A stretch of 64,000 bases of DNA from Bacillus sp. FJAT-27245 (GCF_001273955.1 NZ_LIGI01000001.1:1793256-1857255), one strand, 5' to 3'; positions 28,391 to 39,766 are shown, counted from the stretch's first letter. Translations and numbers: made by a program. Notes: generated by a model not told the origin, from the letters alone.

Positions 28391-29009
28391 AATGGATGCT
28401 CCGATAGACGCCGATCACTTTTCCCAAAATGGACACTTCCCGAAGGATGATTGGCTCCATGGTCGGGTTTTCCGGCTGGAGTCGGAAATAGTCCTTTTCT
28501 TTGTAAAACCTCTTACACGTAGCTTCGTCCTCTTCTGTCATCGCGACAACAATATCCCCGTTATTGGCGGTCTTTTGCTGCTTCACAATGACGTAGTCGC
28601 CATCCAGGATGCCTGCCTCAATCATACTTTCCCCCATGATTTCAAGCATGAAAACCTGCTCGTCCGAAGGGACCATCGTTTCCGGAAGAGGGAAGTACTC
28701 CTCGACATTTTCAACGGCGGTGATTGGCTGTCCGGCAGTAACACGCCCGACGACTGGAACATTGACAACCCTTACTTTCGGGATGTATGCTTCATCGGCT
28801 TCAAGAATTTCAATCGCCCTTGGCTTGGTTGGGTCCCTTCTGATGAGGCCCTTCAGCTCAAGGCGTTCTAGATGGCCGTGTACAGTCGAACTGGAGGCGA
28901 GCCCGACTGCTTCTCCGATTTCACGGACAGACGGCGGATAACCCTTCTTTTTTACTTCACTTTTAATATAATCAAGAATTTCTTGTTGTCTCTTAGATAT
29001 TTTAGCCAT
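28389..29009 (-). CDS. lexA: LexA, SOS repressor
   Basis: Protein of 206 residues starting [20 protein letters not shown]; the frame is open for 22 more codons upstream, but that part overlaps the promoter. The N-terminal winged helix reads [20 protein letters not shown]. The self-cleavage bond is Ala92-Gly93 ([10 protein letters not shown]), with catalytic Ser128 (MGESM) and Lys166 (EATCKRF). RecA-stimulated cleavage derepresses lexA itself and the divergent yneA operon; boxes for both are present. Confidence 0.97.
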   Translation of the reverse strand: MAKISKRQQEILDYIKSEVKKKGYPPSVREIGEAVGLASSSTVHGHLERLELKGLIRRDPTKPRAIEILEADEAYIPKVRVVNVPVVGRVTAGQPITAVENVEEYFPLPETMVPSDEQVFMLEIMGESMIEAGILDGDYVIVKQQKTANNGDIVVAMTEEDEATCKRFYKEKDYFRLQPENPTMEPIILREVSILGKVIGVYRSIH

Positions 29010-29042
29010 AAATGGAAACACCTCTTCTGGTATTGTTACCTT

Positions 29043-29149
29043 ATTATAGCACGGGTAGGACAAAGATACAAACATAAGTTCGATAAAATTGTTGACATCA
29101 AACAGACGTTCGGATTATAATGAAATCAAATAAACCGAACATACATTCC
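29043..29149. promoter_or_regulatory. lexA / yneA intergenic SOS control region with three LexA boxes
   Basis: Three sites approach the Bacillus SOS consensus CGAACRNRYGTTYG: CAAACATAAGTTCG (29069-29082), CAAACAGACGTTCG (29099-29112) and CGAACATACATTCC (29136-29149). The first overlaps the lexA -35 (TTGTAT, 17 bases, TATAAT on the minus strand at 29071-29043). The second sits in the spacer of the yneA promoter (TTGACA 29092-29097, TATAAT 29116-29121). The third covers the yneA transcript start. Confidence 0.9.
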
Positions 29150-29164
29150 TAAGGGGTGCGTCTA

Positions 29165-30174
<1,010 letters not shown>

Positions 30175-30228
30175 AAGGGCCTAATTTCTAGTATTATGCA
30201 TGGTAGTCTAACCGAAAGAGGGAGCGCC

Positions 30229-30462
30229 ATGCTATCAAAAGAAAAAATCGCCAGGATTAACGAATTGGCCAGGAAATCAAAATCGGTCGGATTGACAGGT
30301 GAAGAAGCCAAAGAGCAAACCATGTTAAGGAAGGAATACCTTGAGGTTTTCCGTTCTTCCATGCTGGATACATTAACCAACACGACCATCATTGATCCGG
30401 AAGGGAACGACGTAACCCCGGAGAAAATAAAGGATAGAAAAAGAAACAGGCATCTCCACTAA
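30229..30462 (+). CDS. ynzC: YnzC, DUF896 family protein
   Basis: Protein of 77 residues from ATG 30229, after AAAGAGGGA. A helical hairpin: MLSKEKIARINELARKSK and GLTGEEAKEQTMLRKEYL are the DUF896 hallmarks. It is the third gene of the SOS operon in B. subtilis. Its molecular role is not established. The terminator overlaps its stop codon. Confidence 0.92.
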   Translation: MLSKEKIARINELARKSKSVGLTGEEAKEQTMLRKEYLEVFRSSMLDTLTNTTIIDPEGNDVTPEKIKDRKRNRHLH

Positions 30463-30482
30463 AATGGGGTGCCTGTTTTTTT
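30444..30482 (+). terminator. Terminator of yneA-yneB-ynzC
   Basis: AACAGGCA and TCCA pair with TGG and TGCCTGTT, then seven T residues; it begins inside ynzC. Confidence 0.8.
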
Positions 30483-30570
30483 GCCAAAAAAAGCTAGAAT
30501 CGCGCGTTTTTTGAGTATTTTTCCAGGGAAAATAAAAAAATAAAATGACAGCGCCTTCATACAGTGGGAT

Positions 30571-30600
30571 TTGTTGAATAATTCACAAGAGAGCTATAAT
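30571..30600 (+). promoter_or_regulatory. tkt promoter
   Basis: TTGTTG (30571-30576), an 18-base spacer and TATAAT (30595-30600), 40 bases before the start codon. Confidence 0.7.
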
Positions 30601-30640
30601 ATTAAGAAGGTAGGAATTTGATTACGAAAGGATGTAATGT

Positions 30641-32647
30641 ATGTTTGACAAAATTGATGCTTTGTCCGTGAATTCAATCAGGACGTTATCAATTGATGCA
30701 ATTGAGAAAGCAAATTCCGGTCACCCGGGAATGCCAATGGGTGCAGCGCCTATGGCCTATACACTATGGACCCGGTTCATGAACCATAATCCAAAAAATC
30801 CGAACTGGCTTAACCGCGACCGTTTCGTGCTATCCGCAGGACACGGCTCCATGCTGTTGTACAGCTTGCTCCACCTTTCCGGCTACAATGTAACCATGGA
30901 TGACATTAAGCAATTCCGCCAATGGGGATCAAAAACTCCTGGGCATCCTGAGTACGGCCACACTGAAGGCGTTGAAGCCACAACTGGCCCGCTTGGACAA
31001 GGTATCGCAATGGCTGTAGGGATGGCAATGGCAGAACGCCATTTGGCAGCTACCTACAACAAAGACAACTACGAGCTCGTAGACCACTTTACATACAGCA
31101 TTTGCGGTGACGGGGACTTGATGGAAGGCGTATCCGCAGAAGCTGCTTCGCTTGCGGGCCATTTGAAGCTCGGAAGGCTTGTCGTGCTTTACGATTCAAA
31201 TGACATCTCACTCGATGGCGACCTACACATGTCTTTCTCTGAAAGTGTAAAAGACCGTTTCCTATCCTACGGCTGGCAATACATCAGAGTAGAAGACGGT
31301 AACGACCTTGATCAGGTGGCAAAGGCGCTTGAAGAAGCGAGAAGCGATTTGGACCGCCCAACTATGATTGAAGTAAAAACAATCATTGGGTTCGGCTCCC
31401 CTAACCTTTCCGGTAAATCCGATGTTCATGGCGCTCCGCTTGGAATGGATGAGCTTAAGCTGACAAAAGAAGCGTACAAGTGGACATTCGAAGAAGATTT
31501 TTATGTGCCTGAAGAAGTTTATTCCCATTTCCAAAAGCTTGTCGAGGAAAACGGCGCGAAAAAAGAAGCCGAGTGGAACAGCTTGTTCGAGCAATACAAA
31601 AAAGACCATCCTGAACTAGGCAACCAGCTGGAACAGGCCCTTAAAGGCGAGCTTCCTGAAGGCTGGGACAAGGATCTTCCAGTTTACAGCGAAGGAAAAA
31701 GCCTTGCGAGCAGGGCTTCATCCGGAGAAGCGATCAATGCAATCGCCAAAAACCTTCCAACGTTCTTTGGCGGCTCCGCTGACCTTGCTGGTTCCAATAA
31801 AACCTTAATCAAGGATGGAGGAGACTTCCTGCCGAATTCTTTCGAAGGCCGCAACATTTGGTTCGGCGTCAGGGAATTCGCAATGGGTGCCGCGCTTAAC
31901 GGAATGGCTCTCCACGGCGGTTTGAAAGTGTTCGCTGGAACGTTCTTCGTATTCTCGGATTATCTGCGCCCGGCAATCAGGCTTGCAGCTCTAATGGGAC
32001 TTCCAGTTACGTATGTTTTCACTCATGACAGTATCGCTGTCGGTGAAGACGGACCGACGCATGAGCCGATCGAGCAATTGGCTGCCCTAAGAGCAATGCC
32101 GAACCTTTCCGTCATCCGTCCGGCTGATGGAAATGAAACTGTAGCTGCCTGGAAGTTGGCTGTCGAATCCAGGGACGTACCAACTGCTCTTGTCCTGACA
32201 AGGCAAAACCTTCCTACCATTAAAGGAACGGATGAAAATGCCTATGAAGGCGTTAAGAAAGGTGCCTATGTTGTGTCTCCTTCCACTAAGGAAACTCCGG
32301 ACGCACTACTCCTTGCTGCGGGCTCAGAAGTAGGCCTTGCCGTAAAAGCACAGGAAGAGCTTTCAAAAGAAGGAATCGAAGTATCCGTCGTGAGCATGCC
32401 ATCATGGGATCGATTCGAAAAGCAATCGAAGGAATACAAAGATTCTGTTATTCCGAAGTCTGTTAAGAAACGCCTTGGCATTGAAATGGGCTCATCCCTT
32501 GGCTGGCACCGTTACACAGGTGACGAAGGTGAAGTCCTTGCGATTGATACATTTGGCGCATCCGCACCTGGCGAAAAAGTCATGGAAGAGTATGGCTTCA
32601 GTGTCGGGAATGTTGTTGCAAAAGTAAAAAACCTTCTCCAACAATAA
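30641..32647 (+). CDS. tkt: Transketolase
   Basis: Protein of 668 residues, full length. Thiamine-diphosphate enzyme that moves two-carbon units in the pentose phosphate pathway. The N-terminal half has [10 protein letters not shown] and the cofactor motif [19 protein letters not shown]. The middle domain has [17 protein letters not shown] (catalytic glutamate region) and [20 protein letters not shown]. The start follows AAAGGATG. It has its own promoter and a strong terminator. Confidence 0.97.
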   Translation: MFDKIDALSVNSIRTLSIDAIEKANSGHPGMPMGAAPMAYTLWTRFMNHNPKNPNWLNRDRFVLSAGHGSMLLYSLLHLSGYNVTMDDIKQFRQWGSKTPGHPEYGHTEGVEATTGPLGQGIAMAVGMAMAERHLAATYNKDNYELVDHFTYSICGDGDLMEGVSAEAASLAGHLKLGRLVVLYDSNDISLDGDLHMSFSESVKDRFLSYGWQYIRVEDGNDLDQVAKALEEARSDLDRPTMIEVKTIIGFGSPNLSGKSDVHGAPLGMDELKLTKEAYKWTFEEDFYVPEEVYSHFQKLVEENGAKKEAEWNSLFEQYKKDHPELGNQLEQALKGELPEGWDKDLPVYSEGKSLASRASSGEAINAIAKNLPTFFGGSADLAGSNKTLIKDGGDFLPNSFEGRNIWFGVREFAMGAALNGMALHGGLKVFAGTFFVFSDYLRPAIRLAALMGLPVTYVFTHDSIAVGEDGPTHEPIEQLAALRAMPNLSVIRPADGNETVAAWKLAVESRDVPTALVLTRQNLPTIKGTDENAYEGVKKGAYVVSPSTKETPDALLLAAGSEVGLAVKAQEELSKEGIEVSVVSMPSWDRFEKQSKEYKDSVIPKSVKKRLGIEMGSSLGWHRYTGDEGEVLAIDTFGASAPGEKVMEEYGFSVGNVVAKVKNLLQQ

Positions 32648-32665
32648 TTGATAGACTATGTTTCG

Positions 32666-32697
32666 AAGGCTGGGCTAAATTGCCCGGCCTTTTTTTT
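32666..32697 (+). terminator. Terminator of tkt
   Basis: AAGGCTGGGC pairs with GCCCGGCCTT, followed by a T run. Confidence 0.9.
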
Positions 32698-32968
32698 GAA
32701 AAAAATCCCCAGGCGGCCCACTTTGTCCTATATCAGCCTTGTATAACTCGTGACAGCCCGGGGCTGGAATAGTATAATGAAAGACAAGGTAAAAATTTGC
32801 AATAGTCCAAATAAATAAGTTCAATGTAGTAATAATTGGAGTAATCGTGATTGCTAAAGGGGATACCGACCAAACCAGCCGAGTTATTTTCATTTTAAAT
32901 GACCAAATTTCGCTTTTCCTCCGTTACACGGTCCAAGGAGAAAGAGATTGAAGCAGGGAGAGAATGGA
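32698..32968 (+). promoter_or_regulatory. Upstream region of sirA
   Basis: No gene. GTATAATG at about 32770-32777 resembles a -10. In B. subtilis sirA is under Spo0A; I see no clean Spo0A box (TGTCGAA) here. Confidence 0.35.
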
Positions 32969-33409
32969 ATGAGAAAGTACCAACTCTATTTAATTGAAGA
33001 CGAGTTTGCCTCCCATTACTTCGGAAGAGAGCGCATATTTTTTCATTTATTCAAGGAAAATAGGCAGGCTGCCGGTGAACTGAAGCACATAACTGACAAG
33101 CAAATCAGCTACATAACAAAACCGCTGCCCGTCCTGCGGATCCACCAGCTGCTCCATAAACAGCTTGAAAAGACGAATAGCCTGAAGGTGGAGAACGGCT
33201 GCTATACGATTGAGCTGAACAACCGGACAAGCAGGGCAGAGTTAACGGTCCAAGAAGTTGTCATTTTGATTAACGCTGAAGGCGGCTACGAAGCGGAAAC
33301 GGCATTTTTTGAAGTCCTCCGCAAATGTGAAGCTTCGTTCCTGGCGATTGATCTGGAAAATGATAAATATGGATGGCTGAAACCAATAAAGGAAAGAAAA
33401 TTTGTCTAA
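32969..33409 (+). CDS. sirA: SirA, sporulation inhibitor of replication
   Basis: Protein of 146 residues from ATG 32969, after AGGGAGA; an in-frame TTG seven codons upstream lies before that site. In B. subtilis SirA (YneE) binds DnaA domain I and stops new rounds of replication at the onset of sporulation. Conserved stretches are EDEFASHYFGRERIFFHLF, TDKQISYITKP, YEAETAFFEVLRK and the end YGWLKPIKERKFV. It is followed by yneF as in B. subtilis. Confidence 0.93.
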   Translation: MRKYQLYLIEDEFASHYFGRERIFFHLFKENRQAAGELKHITDKQISYITKPLPVLRIHQLLHKQLEKTNSLKVENGCYTIELNNRTSRAELTVQEVVILINAEGGYEAETAFFEVLRKCEASFLAIDLENDKYGWLKPIKERKFV

Positions 33410-33484
33410 TGTGGGCGAACTATTGTATAATTACGCTTGGTAATTTACACTGTATAAGCAGGACAACATGAAGGAGGAAATAAA

Positions 33485-33706
33485 ATGGTTAGTACTGGTT
33501 ATGTAATCCTTATTGCCGTTCTGGCGCTTGTAGCCGGTATCGCAATTGGATTTTTTATAACACGAAAGTACATGATGGATTATCTGAAAAAAAATCCGCC
33601 AATCAACGAACAAATGCTGAAAGTCATGATGATGCAAATGGGAATGAAACCGTCCCAAAAGAAAATCAATCAAATGATGCAAGCAATGAACAAGCAAACG
33701 AAATAA
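33485..33706 (+). CDS. yneF: YneF, UPF0154 membrane protein
   Basis: Protein of 73 residues, start after AAGGAGG. One N-terminal membrane segment with GxxxG-type spacing ([18 protein letters not shown]), then the UPF0154 signature [30 protein letters not shown], which is Met-rich and cytoplasmic. Highly conserved in Firmicutes, function unknown. Confidence 0.95.
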   Translation: MVSTGYVILIAVLALVAGIAIGFFITRKYMMDYLKKNPPINEQMLKVMMMQMGMKPSQKKINQMMQAMNKQTK

Positions 33707-33711
33707 CACGC

Positions 33712-33742
33712 AAAGCGCTCATTAATGGATGGGCGCTTTTAT
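33712..33742 (+). terminator. Terminator of yneF
   Basis: AAAGCGC pairs with GCGCTTT, with T residues after it. Confidence 0.8.
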
Positions 33743-34104
33743 TATTGTATGGATTGATAATATTCCGGGTAGGGGGAAGCCGGTATGAGTTACATTCTTG
33801 AGTAAGAACACGGATTCACTGTCATTTCAGATTCTGATACGTGACTTACCAAGGACAAAACCCGGTATTAATGCCATGCCAAGCATTATAAATTTCCGTT
33901 AAATGGAAAAAAGCTCCTCGCTGTTGTGGGATGCCGCCAATATTTAATGGATATCGGGTATCGGGTAATTTTTCGATTATATCCGGGAATTTTTAAATAT
34001 ATCGGGAACTTCTTTATCACATATATCCTGAACTGTCACTTTTAGACGCACTTGTAGGCCGTGTCAGGTGAAATGGGATGTCTGTTATCCATCCGATTAG
34101 GAAT
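33743..34104 (+). other. Gene-free spacer with degenerate palindromes
   Basis: No open frame of note. ATATCGGGTATCGGG, ATATCCGGG and ATATCGGGA recur between 33950 and 34005. TGTCA...GTGAC elements at about 33820-33850 and 34035-34070 resemble decayed members of the 51-bp repeat family. Confidence 0.4.
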
Positions 34105-34140
34105 TATAAAAAGAGAACCCCAAATGCATGAGGTTCCCAT
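34105..34140 (-). terminator. Terminator of the 93-aa membrane protein gene
   Basis: On the minus strand GGGAACC pairs with GGGTTCTC (allowing one bulge), followed by TTTTTAT. Confidence 0.65.
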
Positions 34141-34161
34141 TTTACGCTTCGACAGTAGCTG

Positions 34162-34443
34162 TTAAGATATATTCTTTAACCAAGTAATAATCCGAAGAAT
34201 CTCCAAGGGTTCAAACCAAATAATTAAAAACATCACAACGAAGAAAGCAATAAGGGATATGTATTTTAGGGCTCCTGCTTCTTGTTTAGCGATTGCTATA
34301 AAGCTTAGTACAATTCCAAATAAGAAAGAAATAAAACCAAATAGGGCAGCCAGTTCCGAATAGCCATCTATTATCCAATTCAAACCGTATAATGATAGTC
34401 CTAAAATCAGCAAGGCTGCTGACAATATACTAAATTTTTTCAC
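34162..34443 (-). CDS. Hypothetical membrane protein (93 aa)
   Basis: GTG at 34443 is preferred because GGAGGTG is correctly spaced before it; an ATG 51 bases upstream is not. The protein has three membrane segments (LSAALLILGLSLYGLNWI, LAALFGFISFLFGIVLSFIAIA, YISLIAFFVVMFLIIWF). No family recognised. It is a single gene in an accessory stretch. Confidence 0.65.
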   Translation of the reverse strand: MKKFSILSAALLILGLSLYGLNWIIDGYSELAALFGFISFLFGIVLSFIAIAKQEAGALKYISLIAFFVVMFLIIWFEPLEILRIITWLKNIS

Positions 34444-34888
34444 AATTTCACCTCCAAAATTGATTTTACCATAAACAGGCTCAAAAAAATTCATAATATT
34501 AAAGATGCTTTTCCACGAATGGGAAATGCCTCCACTATCTCCTCCTTCTTAGGTGGCACCACTTCAAAAGACCGACTCTACCAACCTACCCGATGCGTGA
34601 CATTCAAAAGCAAAGACACTGTTCAAATGTTACGCAAATCCAGTTTCGTTGGATGTGATTTCACCAATTCCCTCTATAAAAAACTCCGCTACTTATCGTG
34701 TTAAAAAATTTTCGAGTCCCGCAATCAGCTAGATTACAGCCATCAGCGTGTATTTCAAAGATTTAGTAATCTTCCTTATTTTTAAAAAATTTGGTAAAAT
34801 GGTAATTCCGATGATTGGGTTAAATGGGCGATTATGCCACAAAATTTACCCTTTCAATGGAATTTAGAGAGAAAGAGTGGGGGGAATA
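34444..34888 (+). other. Gene-free spacer upstream of the ABC exporter pair
   Basis: A 61-codon open frame (34519-34704) lacks a ribosome binding site and is not convincing. GTGACATTC...GACACTG and CAAATCCAGTTTCG near 34597-34650 resemble the 51-bp repeat unit. GGTAAAATGGTAATTCCG near 34792 may belong to a promoter. Confidence 0.35.
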
Positions 34889-36640
34889 ATGAGAATATTT
34901 GCTGAGTTAAAATGGTTTTTTTGGCAAGAAAGAAAGGCATACATAACCGGAATCATTATGCTTTTATTAGTTGCATTCCTTCAATTGATCCCGCCAAAGG
35001 TCATCGGCATTGTCGCCGACCAAATCAAGGAAGGGACCATAACATCGGGGTCACTAACCAAATGGGTGCTCATTTTGCTTGGTTCGGGTCTTTCGATGTA
35101 CATCCTTCGCTTTTTCTGGAGAATCATGATTTTCGGCTCAGCCGTAAAGCTGACGAGGAATCTCCGGAACAATCTTTACGAGCACTTCACCAATATGTCG
35201 CCAAACTTTTACCAAAAAAGAAGAATTGGTGACTTGATGGCGCATGCGACAAACGACCTTTCCGCCATCCAGCAAACCGCTGGGGCAGGCGTCCTAACAT
35301 TGGTCGATTCGCTTGCTACCGGAGGCTTCGTCATCCTCGCGATGGCTTTTACAATCAGCTGGAAATTGACATTGATTGCACTGATTCCAATGCCGTTTAT
35401 GGCGATGCTGACGAGCTGGTTCGGGACGATGCTCCACCGCTCCTTCCACAAGGCGCAGGAAGCATTTTCGTCCTTAAATGACAAAACGCAGGAGAGCATC
35501 ACCGGGATTAAGGTAATCAAAACGTTCGGCCAGGAAGACGAGGATATCGAGGACTTCCGCAACCAGTCCGAAGATGTTGTTCAGAAAAACATGGTCGTCG
35601 CGAAAATTGATTCCCTATATGACCCGACGATTTCCATCATTGCCGGCATTTCCTTCTTCCTTTCCATTGGATTCGGGGCAAGGGAAGTGCTGAATGACAA
35701 CCTGACAATTGGCCAGCTGATTTCCTTTACGACGTATCTTGGACTGCTGATTTGGCCAATGCTTGCATTCGGGTGGCTGTTCAATATCGTTGAACGCGGC
35801 CGGGCTTCCTATGACCGCGTATCCCTATTATTGCGCCAGCCTGTCGACATCCAGGAAAAAGAAGATGCAATCGACGAGATTCCTGCGGGCAGGATTGAAT
35901 TCGCGATTGATGAGTTTTCTTTCCCGGGTGAAAACGCCCCTCTTTTGAAAAATATCAACTTCGAAATCGGCAAAGGCGAGACACTTGGGATTGTCGGGAA
36001 AACAGGGGCAGGGAAGACGACTCTTCTGAAGCTATTAATCAGGGAATATGACGTTGAAAAAGGCGAAATCCTCTTTGGCGGACATAACATCTTGGACTAT
36101 AAGCTTGAAAAATTAAGGAAGGCAATCGGCTACGTGCCGCAGGACCATTTCCTGTTCTCGGCAACGGTTGGTGAAAACATCGCGTTCGCCAAGCCAGATG
36201 CGACCGAGCAAGAAATAATCGGGGCTGCGAAACTCGCGAATATCCATACCGATATCCTTGGATTTACCGATGGCTATGAAACGGTTGTCGGGGAACGCGG
36301 CGTATCGCTTTCGGGAGGGCAAAAGCAGCGGATTTCAATTGCAAGAGCGCTGCTCATGAATCCGGAAGTTCTGATTCTTGACGATTCGCTCTCCGCCGTT
36401 GACGCGAAAACGGAAGAAGCAATCCTGTCCGCATTGAAGCAGGAACGGGAAGGAAAGACAACGATCATCACTTCCCACAGGCTTAGCGCCATCCAGCACG
36501 CCAATCTCATCCTTGTCATTGAGGACGGCAGGATTGCGGAGCGCGGCACACATGAAGAGCTCATGGAAGAAGGCGGCTGGTACAGGGAAATGTATTTGCG
36601 CCAGCAGCTTGAAGAGCTCGTTGAGCATGGGGGGCATTAA
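34889..36640 (+). CDS. Heterodimeric ABC exporter half, YheI-like
   Basis: Protein of 583 residues from ATG 34889, after GGGGGGA. Six membrane helices (residues about 15-310) precede an ABC domain with Walker A GIVGKTGAGKTT, signature VSLSGGQKQR and Walker B LILDDSLSAVDAKTE. The residue after the Walker B aspartate is Asp instead of the catalytic Glu, so this half has a canonical signature but a degenerate catalytic site. This is the usual arrangement for the partner of a YheH/LmrD-like subunit, encoded immediately downstream. Substrate unknown, probably drugs or lipids. Confidence 0.88.
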   Translation: MRIFAELKWFFWQERKAYITGIIMLLLVAFLQLIPPKVIGIVADQIKEGTITSGSLTKWVLILLGSGLSMYILRFFWRIMIFGSAVKLTRNLRNNLYEHFTNMSPNFYQKRRIGDLMAHATNDLSAIQQTAGAGVLTLVDSLATGGFVILAMAFTISWKLTLIALIPMPFMAMLTSWFGTMLHRSFHKAQEAFSSLNDKTQESITGIKVIKTFGQEDEDIEDFRNQSEDVVQKNMVVAKIDSLYDPTISIIAGISFFLSIGFGAREVLNDNLTIGQLISFTTYLGLLIWPMLAFGWLFNIVERGRASYDRVSLLLRQPVDIQEKEDAIDEIPAGRIEFAIDEFSFPGENAPLLKNINFEIGKGETLGIVGKTGAGKTTLLKLLIREYDVEKGEILFGGHNILDYKLEKLRKAIGYVPQDHFLFSATVGENIAFAKPDATEQEIIGAAKLANIHTDILGFTDGYETVVGERGVSLSGGQKQRISIARALLMNPEVLILDDSLSAVDAKTEEAILSALKQEREGKTTIITSHRLSAIQHANLILVIEDGRIAERGTHEELMEEGGWYREMYLRQQLEELVEHGGH

Positions 36641-36641
36641 G

Positions 36642-38438
36642 GTGGAAACACATCTGACGGAAAAGGAGCAAAGGAAAATCCTCTTTAGGCTCCTGACCTA
36701 TACTAAACCGCATAAGAAACTGATTATCCTGGCCTTTTCGCTCCTTTTGCTGACAACGATAGGGGACATTGCCGGGCCATATCTTGTGAAAATTTTCATC
36801 GATGACTATTTGACGCCGGGAAATTTGGCTGTAAAGCCGATGGTTATCCTCGGATCAATCTATATGGGCATCCAGATCGTGAAAGTGTTCCTGCTGTTCT
36901 TCCAGCTCGTGAAGTTCCAGGAAATTGCGTTGAAAATCATCCAGCAGCTCCGGATTGAAGTTTTTTCAAAAGTCCAGGCGCTCGGGATGAGATACTTTGA
37001 CAAAACGCCTGCCGGGAGCATCGTTTCAAGGGTCACGAATGATACAGAGGCAATCAAGGACATGTTTGTCACCGTTCTTGCTACTTTTATCCAGAGCGGG
37101 GTTTTCCTGTTTGGGATATTCGTGGCGATGTTCCTCCTGAATGTGAAGCTCGCACTTTTCTGTACAATCCTGCTTCCGGTTATCCTCGGGGTTATCACAC
37201 TGTACAGGAAACTAAGCTCGAAATTTTACATGGACATGCGCGAACGCCTAAGCCAGCTGAACGCAAAGCTAGCTGAATCACTCGGGGGAATGCAGATCAT
37301 CCAGGTATTCAGGCAGGAAAAACGGCTTCGGAAGGCATTCGGCGACATAAACGAAAAGCATTACCAGGCGGGAATGAAAAACATCAAGCTGGACGGTCTC
37401 CTGTTAAGGCCTGCCATTGACATGATCTACATCATGGCGCTCATTATGGTCCTAAGCTACTTCGGCATCACATCGATGGACACTGCCGTGGAGATCGGGG
37501 TGCTGTATGCATTCATCAATTACCTGGACCGCTTTTTTGAGCCAGTCAATCAGATGATGATGAGGCTATCCCTGTACCAGCAGGCAATCGTCGCCGGTTC
37601 ACGCGTCTTTAGGCTTCTCGATGAAACCGACCACGCACCGGCACAGGATAGCAAACAGGGGCTTGAAATTGAAGATGGGAAAATTGAAATCCGCAACCTG
37701 AGCTTCTCCTATGACGGGAAGACAGATGTGCTGAAAAACATCTCGTTCACAGCCAATCCCGGTGAAACGGTCGCGCTTGTCGGACATACGGGAAGCGGAA
37801 AAAGCTCAATCATCAACCTCCTGATGAGGTTTTACGAATATGATAGGGGAGACATCCTCATTGACGGCAAGTCCACCCGAAACTATTCAAAGGATGAATT
37901 GCGAAAGAAAATGGGGCTGGTCCTTCAGGATCCATTCCTGTTTTACGGGACGGTAAAAGACAACATCCGGCTCCACAACCAGGATATGCCTGATGAAAAG
38001 GTAATCGAGGCGGCGAGGTTCGTCCAGGCGCATACGTTCATCGAAAAGCTTGATGATAAATATGACCATAAAGTCGTCGAGCGGGGATCCGCTTTCTCGA
38101 GCGGGCAAAGGCAATTGATCGCGTTTGCGAGGACGATTGCGACCGACCCGAAAATCCTCGTCCTCGACGAAGCGACGGCGAACATCGATACAGAAACGGA
38201 AGAAGCTATCCAGACCGCGCTTGAAAAGATGCGGGAAGGGCGGACGACAATTGCAATCGCGCACCGGCTTTCAACCATCCAGGACGCCGACCTCATCCTC
38301 GTCCTGCACCAGGGAGAAATTGTTGAGCGCGGCACCCACCAGGAACTGTTGGTACAAAAGGGCTTGTACCACAAAATGTACCTCCTGCAAAACGGATTGG
38401 TCGACCGGATGGAGGACGCTGTCAGGCAAGGTTCGTAG
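36642..38438 (+). CDS. Heterodimeric ABC exporter half, YheH-like
   Basis: About 598 residues from GTG 36642, after GGGGGGC; an in-frame ATG lies at 36627. Membrane domain (residues about 25-325), then Walker A ALVGHTGSGKSS, Walker B ILVLDEATANIDTETEE with the catalytic Glu, and a changed signature AFSSGQRQL in place of LSGGQ. It complements the upstream half, so the pair forms one asymmetric exporter with one active ATP site. The start is two bases after the stop of the first gene. B. subtilis YheH has a longer N-terminal insert that is missing here. Confidence 0.88.
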   Translation: METHLTEKEQRKILFRLLTYTKPHKKLIILAFSLLLLTTIGDIAGPYLVKIFIDDYLTPGNLAVKPMVILGSIYMGIQIVKVFLLFFQLVKFQEIALKIIQQLRIEVFSKVQALGMRYFDKTPAGSIVSRVTNDTEAIKDMFVTVLATFIQSGVFLFGIFVAMFLLNVKLALFCTILLPVILGVITLYRKLSSKFYMDMRERLSQLNAKLAESLGGMQIIQVFRQEKRLRKAFGDINEKHYQAGMKNIKLDGLLLRPAIDMIYIMALIMVLSYFGITSMDTAVEIGVLYAFINYLDRFFEPVNQMMMRLSLYQQAIVAGSRVFRLLDETDHAPAQDSKQGLEIEDGKIEIRNLSFSYDGKTDVLKNISFTANPGETVALVGHTGSGKSSIINLLMRFYEYDRGDILIDGKSTRNYSKDELRKKMGLVLQDPFLFYGTVKDNIRLHNQDMPDEKVIEAARFVQAHTFIEKLDDKYDHKVVERGSAFSSGQRQLIAFARTIATDPKILVLDEATANIDTETEEAIQTALEKMREGRTTIAIAHRLSTIQDADLILVLHQGEIVERGTHQELLVQKGLYHKMYLLQNGLVDRMEDAVRQGS

Positions 38439-38465
38439 GGACAAAAATAATATTGTGGTAAAATG

Positions 38466-38495
38466 AAACAGCCTGGCAAATTTGCCAGGCTGTTT
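38466..38495. terminator. Perfect palindrome between the ABC pair and the Spo0E-like gene
   Basis: AAACAGCCTGGCAAA followed directly by its complement TTTGCCAGGCTGTTT. It separates two convergent genes and is likely a bidirectional terminator. Confidence 0.75.
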
Positions 38496-38669
38496 CTATG
38501 AATGGGCCGGAACTTTTTTAAGATAGTCATTGTTATACTGATTCAAAAGTTGGTCTAATTCTTGGCTGTGGCGTATAGCAATGGAGGAACTCAAGCCGTT
38601 GGTGCAAGCGACCTGAATTAATTCCGCCCTCTTTTGCTCAATGAGAGAGAGCAAGTCCTCTTTCAACAC
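38496..38669 (-). CDS. Spo0E-family aspartyl-phosphate phosphatase
   Basis: GTG at 38669, after GAAAGGAT, gives 57 residues; the frame is open for 18 more codons to a TTG without a ribosome binding site. LLSLIEQKRAELIQVACTNG and the signature SQELDQLLNQY are those of Spo0E-like proteins such as YnzD, which dephosphorylate Spo0A-P and hold back sporulation. It forms a two-helix hairpin. Confidence 0.85.
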   Translation of the reverse strand: MLKEDLLSLIEQKRAELIQVACTNGLSSSIAIRHSQELDQLLNQYNNDYLKKVPAHS

Positions 38670-38931
38670 GGCTGCAATCCTTTCTGGAGCTTCTCCGGTT
38701 ATCTGGGTGTCTGAATCAGACAAAATCTAACAAATTATTATTCTCGACTAAGTATAACCCATTATGGTAATTAATTCAAAAGATTTTTGTAAAAAAATAT
38801 CCATTACTTTTCTACGATGGAAATAATTAATAAATTGAAAACATGACACAAAACGTTCAATCAGAATTCTATCCTTTTTACCGTGCGGTTTGTTAGAATG
38901 AAAGCAACAAACATGTTTAGGAGTTGGATCG

Positions 38932-39642
38932 ATGGCTACTGATGTTAACTTATTCCTTGCGCTCGGTGCGGGCTTCCTGAGCTTCATTTCGCCGTGCTGC
39001 CTGCCTTTATACCCGGCATTCCTTTCGTACATAACCGGGATGTCCGTGAGCGAGCTGAAGGATGAGAACGGAATGATGCAAAGGCGCAGCATCCTCCATA
39101 CACTCTTCTTCCTGATCGGATTTTCGTCCATCTTTATCATGCTCGGCTTTACAACCTCATTTATCGGGGAGTTTTTATTCCAGAACCAGGAGCTCATCCG
39201 CCGGATCGGCGCGATTTTCATGATTCTCTTCGGGTTAATGATCGTTGGGGTTTTCCAGCCCGAATTTTTAATGAAGGACAGGAAGTTCCAATTTAAGAAC
39301 CGGCCATCAGGCTTTGCAGGATCTGTTCTGATCGGGATGGCATTCGCCGCCGGCTGGACGCCATGTACAGGCCCAATCCTCGGCGCAGTCCTTTCAATGG
39401 CCGCAACGAACCCAAGCTCAAGTATGCTTCTCATGATAGCGTATGTCCTCGGATTTGCGATTCCGTTCTTCATCCTGTCCTTCTTCGTCGGGCGGATGGC
39501 ATGGATCAAGCGCAATTCTTTGAAAATCATGAAGGTCGGCGGCTATGTAATGATCGTGATGGGAATCATGCTATTCTTCGACTGGCTGACTCAAATCATT
39601 ATTGTGCTTACTGAAATGTTTGGCGGATTTACCGGGTTTTAG
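38932..39642 (+). CDS. ccdA: CcdA, thiol-disulfide transmembrane electron carrier
   Basis: Protein of 236 residues with six membrane helices. It moves reducing equivalents from thioredoxin across the membrane for cytochrome c maturation and spore cortex synthesis. The two redox cysteines lie in [12 protein letters not shown] (helix 1) and [12 protein letters not shown] (helix 4). The start follows TAGGAGT. yneI, which lies between ccdA and ccdC in B. subtilis, is absent here. Confidence 0.95.
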   Translation: MATDVNLFLALGAGFLSFISPCCLPLYPAFLSYITGMSVSELKDENGMMQRRSILHTLFFLIGFSSIFIMLGFTTSFIGEFLFQNQELIRRIGAIFMILFGLMIVGVFQPEFLMKDRKFQFKNRPSGFAGSVLIGMAFAAGWTPCTGPILGAVLSMAATNPSSSMLLMIAYVLGFAIPFFILSFFVGRMAWIKRNSLKIMKVGGYVMIVMGIMLFFDWLTQIIIVLTEMFGGFTGF

Positions 39643-39766
39643 GGCGGTTTTTTTAAAAAAAGAGCTGTCGTAATTAACAGCATAGCTCCCTTGAAGTGGG
39701 TGTGTAATCCCTTGACTTTTGTAGTATAATAATAGTGTTAATCTTACAAGAATGGGATGAGACGTG

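Noticed and set aside
34519..34704. 61-codon open frame upstream of the ABC exporter
   Set aside because: No ribosome binding site, odd composition, and it covers repeat-like palindromes.
38748..39530. 260-codon antisense frame over ccdA
   Set aside because: Shadow of ccdA; the peptide lacks any domain and has a Pro/Arg-rich composition.
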